From Cupriavidus metallidurans CH34 (GTDB lineage: Bacteria > Pseudomonadota > Gammaproteobacteria > Burkholderiales > Burkholderiaceae): a stretch of DNA of 64,000 nt. The notes beneath the pieces are model-generated. The model was not told the DNA's origin, searched no databases, and worked only from the letters and a program-made list of their open reading frames with translations. Position 1 is the stretch's first letter. The number at the start of each line of letters is the position of its first letter. The stretch spans positions 1,426,001-1,490,000 of the forward strand of contig NC_007973.1 of assembly GCF_000196015.1 (NCBI RefSeq), read 5' to 3'. Positions 18,089 through 26,469 of the stretch are shown in pieces. Made by a program: the position numbers and the translations under genes.

Positions 18089-18198
18089 GGCTCTGTCAAT
18101 TTGATGGCGAGGCAGCGGTAGAATGAAGTGGTGAAGAAAACGAAATCGCTTTATCACGGTCACCGTTTCCCTGCCGTCGTCATCAAATTGACAGAGCC
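18089..18198 (+). mobile_element. internally deleted IS6-like element (MITE-sized, 110 bp)
   Basis: The ends form a perfect 18-bp inverted repeat: GGCTCTGTCAATTTGATG at 18089-18106 and its complement at 18181-18198, beginning GGCTCTGT as many IS6-family ends do. A weaker match continues ~12 bp inward. Between them, an ORF from about 18128 encodes KKTKSLYHGHRFPAVVI, the N-terminus of IS6-type transposases, and then runs straight into the right end. The rest of the transposase is gone. The 8-bp flanks (CCCAGCAA and CCTGTCGG) are not a target duplication, suggesting recombination after insertion. The remainder of 17775-18088 shows nothing else I can name. Confidence 0.65.
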
Positions 18199-18218
18199 CC
18201 TGTCGGTTCTGTTAAGCC

Positions 18219-18560
18219 ATGCAACAGCTCAGCGCTGGCGGCGTGCTGGAGACCACCTCGCGCATCCAGGGCCTCCAACAGGCAGCCGACTGGCAGGCGC
18301 TCGCGACCTTGCCGTCCGAGGTGTTCTGGCGCCTGTGCCAAGGCCGCATGGGCGATGCCCAAGCGGTCGGGCAAGTAGCAGCCCAAAGCCAGGCGGCCTT
18401 TGCCAATGGTCTGCGCCAAGCGCTCACGACTTGGCAGGAATCTGTCTCCGAGGCATTCGGCGCCAGTGGCGACGCAGCCTCTTTCACGCAGCTTTGCCAG
18501 CGCTTGGCGCAGCCCTGGACCGCCCCAAGCGCCGTACCCCAGGGCAAGACCAAGAAATGA
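18219..18560 (+). CDS. phasin-like PHB granule protein
   Basis: The 113-residue protein is amphipathic, helical and Ala/Gln-rich (QAVGQVAAQSQAAFANGLRQ, TWQESVSEAFG) and ends in a Lys-rich tail, resembling small phasins that coat polyhydroxyalkanoate granules. It is followed 10 bp later by an acetoacetyl-CoA reductase gene, which supports a PHB role. An in-frame stop lies just before the ATG and the IS6-like remnant ends 20 bp upstream. The gene could therefore have lost its original promoter or N-terminus; typical phasins are 150-190 residues. The assignment rests on composition and neighbours rather than a firm signature. Confidence 0.55.
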   Translation: MQQLSAGGVLETTSRIQGLQQAADWQALATLPSEVFWRLCQGRMGDAQAVGQVAAQSQAAFANGLRQALTTWQESVSEAFGASGDAASFTQLCQRLAQPWTAPSAVPQGKTKK

Positions 18561-18570
18561 GGGGACGGCA

Positions 18571-19317
18571 ATGAATACGACGCAACGGACGGCGCTCGTG
18601 ACGGGAGGCAACCGGGGGTTGGGCGCTGCGATCGCCCGTGCCCTGCACGATGCCGGCCACCGCGTGATCGTCACGCATACCCCCGGCAACACCACGATTG
18701 GCCAGTGGCAGCAAGCGCAAGCGACACAGGGCTACTCATTTGCCGCCTACGGGGTGGATGTATCGGACTACGAATCAACGCAGGAACTGGCGCGGCGCAT
18801 CCACGCCGACGGTCATCGGATCGACATCCTGGTGAACAACGCCGGCATCACCCGCGATGCAACGCTGCGCAAGCTCGACAAGGCCGGTTGGGATGCCGTA
18901 CTGCGCACCAACCTGGACTCCATGTTCAACGTCACCAAGCCGTTCATCGACCCGATGGCCGAGCGCGGCTGGGGCCGCATCGTCAACATCTCTTCGATCA
19001 ACGGCAGCAAGGGCCAGTTCGGGCAGACCAATTATTCGGCGGCCAAGGCCGGGGTACATGGATTCACCAAGGCGCTCGCACAGGAGGTGGCGCGCAAGGG
19101 CGTGACGGTCAACACCGTCTCGCCGGGCTATCTGGCCACCGAGATGGTGATGGCGGTGCGAGAGGACATGCGCCAGAAGATCATCGATGCGATTCCGGTT
19201 GGCCGTCTCGGCCAGCCGGCCGAGATTGCAGCTCTTGTCGCCTTCATCGCCAGCGAAGCCGCCGCCTTCATGACCGGCAGCAACGTGGCGATGAACGGCG
19301 GTCAGCACATGTCTTGA
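18571..19317 (+). CDS. phaB: acetoacetyl-CoA reductase (PhaB-type SDR), element-borne paralogue
   Basis: NADPH-dependent reductase giving (R)-3-hydroxybutyryl-CoA for PHB synthesis. The 248-residue SDR has the cofactor motif TGGNRGLG near the N-terminus, NNAGITRDATLRK and the catalytic NYSAAKAG (Tyr-x3-Lys). SPGYLATEM and a final MNGGQHMS are very like PhaB endings. It is clearly paralogous to the chromosomal phaB at 41642-42382. The gene sits between a phasin-like gene and a universal stress gene on the mobile element, with no synthase in sight. Confidence 0.85.
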   Translation: MNTTQRTALVTGGNRGLGAAIARALHDAGHRVIVTHTPGNTTIGQWQQAQATQGYSFAAYGVDVSDYESTQELARRIHADGHRIDILVNNAGITRDATLRKLDKAGWDAVLRTNLDSMFNVTKPFIDPMAERGWGRIVNISSINGSKGQFGQTNYSAAKAGVHGFTKALAQEVARKGVTVNTVSPGYLATEMVMAVREDMRQKIIDAIPVGRLGQPAEIAALVAFIASEAAAFMTGSNVAMNGGQHMS

Positions 19318-19376
19318 GCCCACTGCGCGAGCGGCTGACTTCCGACGCGGCAATCCGCAGCTCTTGGAGGAGTTCC

Positions 19377-19841
19377 ATGTATTCACGATTTCTGGTGCCG
19401 CTTGATGGCAGTCCCACATCCCTTCTGGCCCTCGATCATGCGGCGGACATGGCACGCCTGAACGGCGCCACCGTGGTCCTGCTGCATGTCATCGAGCCGA
19501 CCCGGCACAGCACGGGTTTCGAGCGCCCCAAGGTCTACATCGAGGACGTCCGCCCTCACTTCCTGGCAGCCGGGCATGCCTTGTTGGACGAGGCCGCAAA
19601 CCGGCTGCGTCAGGACGGAATTGCAACAGAGACAGTACTGCTTGAAAGCACTGCAGAGCGGGTATCAGAGCAAATTGCCCGGCAGGCCAAGGAGAACGAT
19701 TGCGACCTGGTCATCCTGGGCACCCATGGACGCCGTGGGGTGGACCGGCTGCTGCTGGGAAGCGATGCGGAACAGGTGGCGCGTATCGCACCTGTTCCCG
19801 TGATGCTGGTGCGCCAGTCGCGCAGAAAAGAGATCACATGA
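19377..19841 (+). CDS. universal stress protein (UspA family)
   Basis: The 154-residue protein shows the UspA fold signatures: an N-terminal FLVPLDGS strand and the C-terminal ATP-binding motif GTHGRRGVDRLLLGSDAE followed by PVPVMLVR. The start at 19377 has GGAGGAG upstream; longer ORF versions overlap the reductase gene. Usp proteins help survival under carbon or energy stress and often accompany PHB genes. The gene ends in an ATGA overlap with a small downstream ORF. Confidence 0.88.
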   Translation: MYSRFLVPLDGSPTSLLALDHAADMARLNGATVVLLHVIEPTRHSTGFERPKVYIEDVRPHFLAAGHALLDEAANRLRQDGIATETVLLESTAERVSEQIARQAKENDCDLVILGTHGRRGVDRLLLGSDAEQVARIAPVPVMLVRQSRRKEIT

Positions 19842-19993
19842 ATCAACAGCCCGTGGAGGCGCTCGCGCAGGTGCTCAAAGCGGTGTCGAGCGCCTCGTCG
19901 CCCATTTCAAAACCATGGCGCCGGTACGCACTGCGGCGGCGCATCTTTGCGACGCGCTCTGGCGTGCTGTGCCATCGCACTCGTGCTAGTTGA
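19838..19993 (+). CDS. small ORF of unknown function, possibly frameshifted
   Basis: The 51-residue ORF starts inside the stop of the usp gene (ATGA). It reads MNQQPVEALAQVLKAV, then a basic, low-confidence stretch ending HRTRAS. In the +1 frame after the GCGGTGTCG segment a different peptide continues without interruption (ERLVAHFKTMAPVRTAAAHL) to a TAG at nearly the same place. A small indel may therefore have disrupted a short helical protein. I do not recognise a family in either frame. Its coupling to usp suggests that it was once part of that operon. Confidence 0.35.
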   Translation: MNQQPVEALAQVLKAVSSASSPISKPWRRYALRRRIFATRSGVLCHRTRAS

Positions 19994-20053
19994 GCGCGGA
20001 GAGTCACCGTCCGAACTATGAATCAATCAAATCCCGAAGGAGGACGATTCACT

Positions 20054-20806
20054 ATGAAATACATCTTCAAAGGTGACAGCGCGCTGGTCAGTGGCGCCGG
20101 CTCGGGTATCGGCGAGGCAACGGCACACCTGCTCGCCATAAATGGTGTGCAGGTGGTTGCCTCCGACATCGACTTCGAGGCCGCCCGACGTGTGACACAG
20201 GCCATCATCGCCGCCGGCGGCCGCGCCGTGGCACACGAGGGCAATGCGGCCAAACCCGAGGACGCCGGTGCGGCGGTGCAGTGCGCACTCAAGCATTTCG
20301 GTTCTCTGCACCTGGCTTTCAACAACGCTGGCATTGCCGGAGAACTCAAGCCTGCAGGCGAACTGGCGGCCGAGGAATGGCAACGTGTCATCGATACCAA
20401 CCTCTCGGGTGTGCAGCATGCCATGCGCGCGCAGATCCCGGCCATCCTGGCCGCCGGCGGCGGCGCCATCGTCAACATGTCGTCGGTCCTGGGATTAGTC
20501 GGCAGCGCGGACGCACCGGCCTACGTCGCGGCCAAGCACGGGGTGACAGGTCTCACGCGCTCGGCGGCGTTGGCCTATTCGGCACAGGGCGTCCGCATCA
20601 ACTCGCTCCATCCGGGCTATATCGAAACTCCGCTGCTCAAGGCGCTCGACGAGGCCACACTGGCAGCGCTGAAGGGGCTGCACGCCATCGGGCGCCTGGG
20701 CCGGCCCGAGGAGATCGCCCACGCAGCCTGCTTCCTGCTGTCCGAAGGTGCCAGCTTCATGTGCGGCAGCGCCATGGTGGTAGATGGCGGTTATACGGCG
20801 GCTTGA
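20054..20806 (+). CDS. short-chain dehydrogenase/reductase
   Basis: The 250-residue classical SDR has SGAGSGIGEA (Rossmann glycine motif), NNAGIAGE, Ser-Tyr-Lys residues in the MSSVLGLVG and YVAAKHG segments, and a DGGYTAA end. The start at 20054 is chosen because AAGGAGG lies 9 bp upstream; an earlier ATG adds 12 residues with no conserved sequence. The substrate is not evident: cyclohexanol-, 2,5-dichlorodienediol- and 3-oxoacyl-type SDRs all look alike. It is followed 14 bp later by a LysR-type regulator on the same strand. Confidence 0.85.
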   Translation: MKYIFKGDSALVSGAGSGIGEATAHLLAINGVQVVASDIDFEAARRVTQAIIAAGGRAVAHEGNAAKPEDAGAAVQCALKHFGSLHLAFNNAGIAGELKPAGELAAEEWQRVIDTNLSGVQHAMRAQIPAILAAGGGAIVNMSSVLGLVGSADAPAYVAAKHGVTGLTRSAALAYSAQGVRINSLHPGYIETPLLKALDEATLAALKGLHAIGRLGRPEEIAHAACFLLSEGASFMCGSAMVVDGGYTAA

Positions 20807-20820
20807 ATAGGAAGGGCACA

Positions 20821-21765
20821 GTGGAGTTGCGCCACCTTCGATGCTTCATCGCTGTCGCGGAAGAACTCCACTTCGCGCGCGCCGCCGAGCGGCTACATAT
20901 CGAGCAGTCGCCATTGTCGCGGGCCATCAAGGAATTGGAGGAGGACTTGGGTGTGCAATTATTCGAACGCACCACCCGCAGTACCCGCCTCACCCGCGCG
21001 GGCCAGCTCTTCCTGGAACACGTGCCACGCATCTTTACTGCCTTGCAGCAGGCGCGTGACAGCGTGAAAGCGGTCGCCAATGGTTTCCACGGGCAATTGC
21101 GTGTGGCCTTGTCGGATGGCATCACGCCTTCGCGCTTACCGGCCTTGCTGGCGCTATGCCGACAAGAGGAGCCCGAGGTCGAAATTCGCTTCTTCGAGGT
21201 GCCGCTGTCGCAGCAGATCAAAGGGCTGCATGATGACCTGTACGACGTGGGATTTGCCCAATCCGATGAAGTGGGCGACGGCATCGTCGCTTTGCCCGCC
21301 TGGAGCGATGCGTTGATGGTGGCGGTGCCCGCCCGGCATCCGCTGCTGATCCACAAGCGCATCCCCTTGGATGAGTTACTGCGCTACCCATTGGTACTGT
21401 GCGATCCGCAAGTCTGTGAAGGCCTCGCGAAGCATGTTGAGCGGGTGCTTCGCCGAGTGGACATGGAGCCGCTGGTCGCGGAGCGAGTTGCCACAAGCGA
21501 TTTGATGATGGCGTTGGTGTCAGCGGGCTTCGCACTTGGGTTGGCGGGTGCAGCTCACATTGCCGCCAGTCGTGAATCAGGTGTGGTGGCACGACCTTTG
21601 GCGTCACGCGTGCCACCGCTGACGACCTATTTGCTTCGTCTTGACAGTGATCCGTCCGATGAACTGGCGCGGTTCATTGAGCGCGTAAAGGCCATCGATC
21701 TGCCAGAAACTCCCAGACCCGCACGAGGCCGCAATCCCGATCACCCGGAGGAACTGATGCCATGA
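20821..21765 (+). CDS. LysR-family transcriptional regulator
   Basis: The 314-residue protein has an N-terminal winged helix-turn-helix (ELRHLRCFIAVAEELHFARA, then SRAIKELEEDLGVQLFERTTR) and a C-terminal periplasmic-binding-like effector domain. A GTG at 20821, preceded by AGGAAGG, is used as the start. It resembles the BenM/CatM/HcaR subgroup that starts with ELRHL and binds aromatic or small acid effectors. The partner SDR gene lies just upstream. The 3' end overlaps the next lipoprotein gene by 4 bp, which is unusual for a link between cargo and transfer genes. Confidence 0.9.
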   Translation: MELRHLRCFIAVAEELHFARAAERLHIEQSPLSRAIKELEEDLGVQLFERTTRSTRLTRAGQLFLEHVPRIFTALQQARDSVKAVANGFHGQLRVALSDGITPSRLPALLALCRQEEPEVEIRFFEVPLSQQIKGLHDDLYDVGFAQSDEVGDGIVALPAWSDALMVAVPARHPLLIHKRIPLDELLRYPLVLCDPQVCEGLAKHVERVLRRVDMEPLVAERVATSDLMMALVSAGFALGLAGAAHIAASRESGVVARPLASRVPPLTTYLLRLDSDPSDELARFIERVKAIDLPETPRPARGRNPDHPEELMP

Positions 21766-22040
21766 AGAAGATCATTCCGTTCTTGCTGGTGGCTGCCTTG
21801 ACCGCCTGCGGTCAGTCCGAGACACCTCTGAACGCCACCAATTCAAAGGCAAGGATTCCGACAGTAGAAGAACTGGCGGCTAACCCAGAGCACCTCAAAG
21901 AACTGCGTCTGCAATGCAAGACCGACCGCCCCAAGTTGGGCGATACGATATGCGATCGGGTCGCCGAAGCCACGCGCAAACGGTTCTATGGCGACCGTGA
22001 TACTCCGTACACGCCACCGAAACAATCGCCCAAGTTCTGA
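21762..22040 (+). CDS. EexN/TrbK-like entry-exclusion lipoprotein, first copy
   Basis: The 92-residue protein has a lipoprotein signal (MKKIIPFLLVAALTAC, lipobox LTAC) and a short periplasmic domain: an L-K-E-L-R-x-x-C helix, then a second Cys and a basic R-K-R-F-Y helix end. This two-cysteine pattern is shared with trbK at 29676-29996 (LKALRAQC, RRRFF). EexN/TrbK lipoproteins in the inner membrane block redundant conjugation into cells that already hold the element. The gene starts inside the lysR stop (ATGA). A hairpin with a T-tail follows, so it may be transcribed separately from traG. Confidence 0.7.
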   Translation: MKKIIPFLLVAALTACGQSETPLNATNSKARIPTVEELAANPEHLKELRLQCKTDRPKLGDTICDRVAEATRKRFYGDRDTPYTPPKQSPKF

Positions 22041-22092
22041 TCGTCGGTGACGCGCCGCATCGGCTTCATATTCTTGTCCGACACGCCGCGAT

Positions 22093-22118
22093 GCGCCTTC
22101 GCTTGCGGCGCTTTTCTT
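22093..22118 (+). terminator. probable terminator between the eexN-like gene and traG
   Basis: GCGCC, a 9-nt loop and GGCGC are followed by TTTTCTT, a short but T-tailed hairpin ~50 bp after the lipoprotein stop. The rest of 22041-22276 shows no further clear signal; a promoter for traG is expected here but I cannot place it. Confidence 0.45.
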
Positions 22119-22276
22119 CGGCTCGCCGTCACACTAATTCTTTCTTTTTGCTCGACCATTCTGCTGAAAACGGTCTTTGACCGGCACTGACCCGGCACCG
22201 ATCCTGACGCATGCGGCACGTTCCTGTGCCGCGATTTCCATGAGGAATCAGCGCAGGAGAAATCGGAGGCCAGGTC

Positions 22277-24286
22277 ATGCAAGGGACGAACGTGCTGTTC
22301 GGTCAGATCGCCGTGGTGTTCGGCATCGTGATCGCCGGCGTGTGGGGCGCCACACAATGGACAGCAGCGGCCCTTGGCTATCAAGTACGCCTTGGCTCTC
22401 CCTGGTTCGATCTTCTTGGCACGCCGATCTACCACCCGTGGAAGCTGTTTGAGTGGTGGTTCTTCTTCGGCGCCTATGCGCCGGAAGTATTCGACACCGG
22501 CGGCGCCATCGCCGGCGCCAGTGGCATGGTCGCCGTGGGCGTTGCCATCGCCATGTCGGTCTGGCGCTCGCGCCAAGCTCGCCTCGTCACCACCTACGGC
22601 TCGGCGCGTTGGGCTAACGCGCAGGACATTCGCATGGCGGGCCTCACGCATCCAGCCGGCGTCTTCCTCGGCCAGCACGACCGCCAGTACCTGCGGCATG
22701 AAGGCCCGGAACACGTCCTGACCTTCGCGCCCACGCGCAGCGGCAAAGGTGTCGGCCTGGTGGTGCCGACGCTGCTTTCCTGGCCTGCGTCCGCCGTCAT
22801 CCACGACATCAAGGGCGAGAACTGGCAGATCACCGCCGGCTGGCGCTCGCGCTTCTCGCATTGCCTGCTGTTCAACCCCACCGATGCGAAGTCGGCCGCC
22901 TACAACCCGCTGCTGGAGGTTCGCCGCGGCGCGCATGAGGTGCGCGACGTGCAGAACATCGCGGACATTCTGGTCGATCCCGAAGGCGCGCTGGAGAAGC
23001 GAAACCATTGGGAAAAGACCAGCCACGCGCTGCTGGTCGGGGCCATCCTGCATGTGCTCTACGCGGGCGAGGACAAGACGCTGCGCGGCGTCGCCAACTT
23101 CCTCTCCGACCCGGCCAGCCCCTTCGAGCTGACCTTGCACCGGATGATGACCACGCTTCACCTCGGCGATGGCCCACATCCGGTAGTGGCGTCCGCTGCG
23201 CGCGAAGTGCTCAACAAGTCGGACAACGAGCGTTCCGGCGTATTGAGCACCGCCATGTCGTTCTTGGGCCTCTACCGTGATCCGACGGTGGCCGAAATCA
23301 CGTCGCGCTGCGACTGGCGCATTGCCGACCTGATCGCGGCCGAGCATCCGGTGTCGCTGTACCTGGTGGTGCCGCCTTCGGACATTTCGCGGACGAAGCC
23401 GCTCATCCGCCTGATCCTCAACCAGATCGGGCGGCGGCTCACCGAATCGCTCGATGGCTCCGACGGCATTCAGCGCCGCCACAAGCTGCTGCTGATGCTC
23501 GATGAGTTCCCGGCGCTGGGGCGCCTGGACTTCTTCGAGACGGCGCTGGCCTTCATGGCCGGCTACGGCATCCGCAGCTTCCTCATCGCGCAGTCGCTCA
23601 ACCAGATCGACAAGGCGTATGGGCAGAACCATTCGATTCTGGACAACTGCCATGTGCGCGTGACGTTCGCCACGAACGACGAACGCACCGCCAAGCGGAT
23701 TTCCGAGACGCTGGGCACAGCGACCGAACTGCGCGCCCAGCGCAATTACGCAGGCCACCGGCTGGCTCCGTGGCTGGGCCACCTCATGGTGTCGCGTCAG
23801 GAAACCGCGCGCCCGCTGCTGACGCCCGGCGAAGTCATGCAGCTTCCGCCTGACGTGGCGGTGGTGATGGTGTCGAGCGTGGCGCCGATCAAGGCGAAGA
23901 AGCTGCGCTACTACGCGGACGCCAATTTCAAGCGTCGCGTGCTGCCGCCGCCCACGCTGGCGAACGGGCAGTACGCAGACGCGCCGCCATTGCGATCCGA
24001 CGACTGGAGTGGGCTGGCGATTCCTGCTGGGCCCACCGCACCAGCCACGGCATCCGCCGATGGCCTGGAGGACTTGGGTACGGCCGACGACGGCGGCCCG
24101 CGCCGTCAGCCCGAACTCTCCGAAACCGTCGCTTACGACCCCGAGCTGGCCGCTCCCGCGGCCGACCTTGGGCTGCTCGATGACGACGACGACCTGCCGC
24201 TTCCGCTTCCTCGCCAGCTCGATCTAGCCATGCATCGCACGGCCCGGCTGGCTTCCCTCGACCCCAACGACGGAATCGAGCTATGA
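22277..24286 (+). CDS. traG: type IV coupling protein TraG/VirD4
   Basis: Hexameric inner-membrane ATPase that brings the relaxosome to the mating pore. The 669-residue protein has N-terminal transmembrane segments (about 7-27 and 78-95), Walker A APTRSGKG at 151-158, and Walker B LLLMLDEFPALG around residue 410 with the adjacent TraG signature. The C-terminal ~100 residues are acidic and Ala/Pro-rich. It begins the conjugation module and overlaps the next gene by 4 bp, as in Tn4371-family elements, where traG precedes trbB through a CopG-type gene. Confidence 0.95.
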   Translation: MQGTNVLFGQIAVVFGIVIAGVWGATQWTAAALGYQVRLGSPWFDLLGTPIYHPWKLFEWWFFFGAYAPEVFDTGGAIAGASGMVAVGVAIAMSVWRSRQARLVTTYGSARWANAQDIRMAGLTHPAGVFLGQHDRQYLRHEGPEHVLTFAPTRSGKGVGLVVPTLLSWPASAVIHDIKGENWQITAGWRSRFSHCLLFNPTDAKSAAYNPLLEVRRGAHEVRDVQNIADILVDPEGALEKRNHWEKTSHALLVGAILHVLYAGEDKTLRGVANFLSDPASPFELTLHRMMTTLHLGDGPHPVVASAAREVLNKSDNERSGVLSTAMSFLGLYRDPTVAEITSRCDWRIADLIAAEHPVSLYLVVPPSDISRTKPLIRLILNQIGRRLTESLDGSDGIQRRHKLLLMLDEFPALGRLDFFETALAFMAGYGIRSFLIAQSLNQIDKAYGQNHSILDNCHVRVTFATNDERTAKRISETLGTATELRAQRNYAGHRLAPWLGHLMVSRQETARPLLTPGEVMQLPPDVAVVMVSSVAPIKAKKLRYYADANFKRRVLPPPTLANGQYADAPPLRSDDWSGLAIPAGPTAPATASADGLEDLGTADDGGPRRQPELSETVAYDPELAAPAADLGLLDDDDDLPLPLPRQLDLAMHRTARLASLDPNDGIEL

Positions 24287-24747
24287 GCCACTATCGCCTG
24301 AACCTCTTTATCCAGCCCGAGCACGCCAAGCGGCTCGACGAGCTTGCCGCCAAGAAAGGCGTGTCCAAGTCATCCATCGTCGCGGCGGCGCTCGCATCGT
24401 GGCTGTCGCCCGATGCCGCCGACCAGCGCGAGGCAGCCATCGCCAAGCGGCTGGATCGCCTCTCGCGCCAGTCCGAGCGCATGGAGCGCGACCAGAACAT
24501 CGCCATCGAGACGCTGGCGCTGTTCATCCGCTACTACCTGACCGTCAGCACGCCGGTGCCGGAGGCCCATCAGGAGGCGGCGCGCGCCCAGGGCAAGGCG
24601 CGCTTCGAGCAGTTCACCGAGCAGCTTGGCCGCCAATTGCTGCGGGGCCGCAGCCTGGTGCGTGACGTGGTGGAGGAGTTGCATCCCGACCCGATGCGAA
24701 TGGAGGACGCGGCGGCAGCCACGCAAGCGCAGGAGCGTGCGTCATGA
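24283..24747 (+). CDS. CopG/ribbon-helix-helix-type protein of the transfer operon
   Basis: The 154-residue protein begins with a ribbon-helix-helix-like segment ([29 protein letters not shown]) that would bind DNA as a dimer. A long helical region rich in Arg and Glu follows, likely coiled-coil. It overlaps traG and trbB by 4 bp on each side. Genes of this kind sit between traG and trbB in Tn4371-like elements and may autoregulate the operon; that role is inferred from position. Confidence 0.82.
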   Translation: MSHYRLNLFIQPEHAKRLDELAAKKGVSKSSIVAAALASWLSPDAADQREAAIAKRLDRLSRQSERMERDQNIAIETLALFIRYYLTVSTPVPEAHQEAARAQGKARFEQFTEQLGRQLLRGRSLVRDVVEELHPDPMRMEDAAAATQAQERAS

Positions 24748-25808
24748 GCGCCCGAATCTCCATTGAAGGGCAGTCCATGAGTGCCACGTCGCTCGACCGC
24801 CGCATCCAGATGCTGCGCACGGCGATGGGGCCGCTGATCGCCGCCGCGCTCGAAGACCCGGACGTGGTGGAGGTGATGCTGAATCCCGATCGCACCCTTT
24901 GGGTGGATCGGCTTTCCAGTGGGCGCGCGCCGATGGGCGTGGAACTGCCCGAGGCGGACGGCGAGCGAATCATCCGCCTCGTGGCCGCCCACGTTGGCGC
25001 GGAAGTCCATCGCGGCCAGCCGCTGCTGTCCGCCGAGTTGCCCGAGACGGGCGAACGCTTCGAGGGCATTTTGCCGCCGGCAGCGCCGGGGCCGGCCTTC
25101 GCGCTGCGCAAGCGGGCCATCGGCGTGATTCCGCTGGAGCGCTACGTCGTGGAGGGAATGATGACCGCCGCACAGGCGGGCTTTCTCGTTCGCGCCGTAC
25201 GCGAGCGGCAGAACGTGCTGATCGCCGGCGCCACCAGCAGCGGCAAGACGACCTTGGCGAACGCGCTGCTGGCCGAGATCGCCGCCACCGGCGACCGCGT
25301 GCTGGTGCTCGAAGACACTGTGGAACTGCAATGCGCGGCCCGCGACCACGTTCCGCTGCGCACACGCGCGGGCGTGGTGTCCATGACGGAGCTGGTGCGC
25401 TCGTCCATGCGACTGCGGCCCGATCGTGTCGTCGTCGGCGAGGTGCGCGGCGCCGAGGCGCTGGATCTCATCAAGGTGTGGGGCACGGGCCACCCCGGCG
25501 GCATCGCCACGATCCACGCCGGCTCCGCGCTCGGCGCGCTGCTGCGCCTGGAGCAACTGATTCTCGAAGTGGCCGTGAATCCGCCCCGTGCGCTGATCGC
25601 CGAGGCGGTCAACGTGGTGATCCACATCGCCGGGCGCGGGCGCAAGCGCCGCATCGAGAGCATCGCCCGCGTCGTCGGCTTCGACGGCGTGGGCTACCAA
25701 CTGGCGGACGCGCTGGAAACGTCGTTTCCCGAGCTACTGCCGATCCCCGATGCCGCATCCGCTGCGGCGACTTCCCCGTCCCCTGACCAACCTGGAGAAC
25801 TGCCATGA
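24744..25808 (+). CDS. trbB: conjugal transfer ATPase TrbB (VirB11 family)
   Basis: Cytoplasmic hexameric secretion ATPase of the mating-pair system. The 354-residue protein has Walker [10 protein letters not shown] around residue 155, an Asp box ([11 protein letters not shown]), Walker B ([10 protein letters not shown]) and the His box [13 protein letters not shown]. The first ATG overlaps the previous stop by 4 bp; a second in-frame ATG lies 11 codons later. It ends in an ATGA overlap with trbC. Confidence 0.94.
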   Translation: MSARISIEGQSMSATSLDRRIQMLRTAMGPLIAAALEDPDVVEVMLNPDRTLWVDRLSSGRAPMGVELPEADGERIIRLVAAHVGAEVHRGQPLLSAELPETGERFEGILPPAAPGPAFALRKRAIGVIPLERYVVEGMMTAAQAGFLVRAVRERQNVLIAGATSSGKTTLANALLAEIAATGDRVLVLEDTVELQCAARDHVPLRTRAGVVSMTELVRSSMRLRPDRVVVGEVRGAEALDLIKVWGTGHPGGIATIHAGSALGALLRLEQLILEVAVNPPRALIAEAVNVVIHIAGRGRKRRIESIARVVGFDGVGYQLADALETSFPELLPIPDAASAAATSPSPDQPGELP

Positions 25809-26188
25809 CGCAGATGACCATTTCTGCTTTCCGTGTTTCCGTAAATCCGGCTTTGCGCCTTGCACGGCTGCGTAGCCTGGCCCGCCCTGCTGGGCAAGGG
25901 CTGCTGCTGGCCGCGCTGCTGCTGTTCCTGGCCGGCACCGCGCAGGCCGCCGGTTCCTCGATGCCGTGGGAAGGCCCGCTGCAATCCATCCTCGAATCCA
26001 TCCAGGGGCCGGTGGCGCGCATCGTCGCGGTCATCATCATCATCGCAACCGGCCTCGCGCTGGCCTTCGGCGACACGTCGGGTGGTTTCCGCAAGCTGAT
26101 CCAGATCGTGTTCGGCCTGTCCATCGCGTTCGCGGCTTCGAGCTTCTTCCTGTCGTTCTTCAGCTTCTCCGGCGGGGCCGTCGTATGA
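25805..26188 (+). CDS. trbC: conjugal pilin TrbC (VirB2 family)
   Basis: Prepilin of the conjugative pilus. The 127-residue precursor has a long leader with signal-peptide-like hydrophobic core (GLLLAALLLFLAGTAQAAG, cleavage after AQA). Two hydrophobic helices follow, about residues 70-90 and 102-125 (IVAVIIIIATGLALAFG and IVFGLSIAFAASSFFLSFF), as expected for cyclised or processed TrbC. It overlaps trbB and trbD at both ends by 4 bp. Confidence 0.9.
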   Translation: MTQMTISAFRVSVNPALRLARLRSLARPAGQGLLLAALLLFLAGTAQAAGSSMPWEGPLQSILESIQGPVARIVAVIIIIATGLALAFGDTSGGFRKLIQIVFGLSIAFAASSFFLSFFSFSGGAVV

Positions 26189-26457
26189 GCGGCCCGGATA
26201 CCTTCGCGGCTGGGTTCGAGGTGCCGCTGCATCGCTCGCTGACCGAGCCGATCCTGCTGGGCGGTGCGCCGCGCACCGTGGCAATCGCCAACGGCACGCT
26301 GGCCGCCGCCGTCGGGCTAGGCCTGCAACTGTGGATTCCTGGCGTCGTGCTCTGGATCGTCGGCCATTCGCTGGCGGTATGGGGCGCGCGCGTCGATCCG
26401 CAGTTCATGGCCGTGTTCGCCCGGCACATCAAGCACCGCCCGCTGCTGGACGTGTGA
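26185..26457 (+). CDS. trbD: conjugal transfer protein TrbD (VirB3 family)
   Basis: Small inner-membrane component of the mating channel that acts with TrbE. The 90 residues begin with the usual polar VPLHRSLTEPILLGGAPR segment. A single hydrophobic hairpin follows, about residues 31-65 (VAIANGTLAAAVGLGLQLWIPGV, in part), and a basic tail. Its position between trbC and trbE is canonical. Confidence 0.9.
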   Translation: MSGPDTFAAGFEVPLHRSLTEPILLGGAPRTVAIANGTLAAAVGLGLQLWIPGVVLWIVGHSLAVWGARVDPQFMAVFARHIKHRPLLDV

Positions 26458-26469
26458 GGGGACGCCGCC

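Noticed and set aside
21986..23782. Long minus-strand ORF (598 codons) opposite traG
   Set aside because: It is the reverse frame of a well-supported VirD4 gene in GC-rich DNA; the translation is low-complexity Arg/His-rich with no domain.
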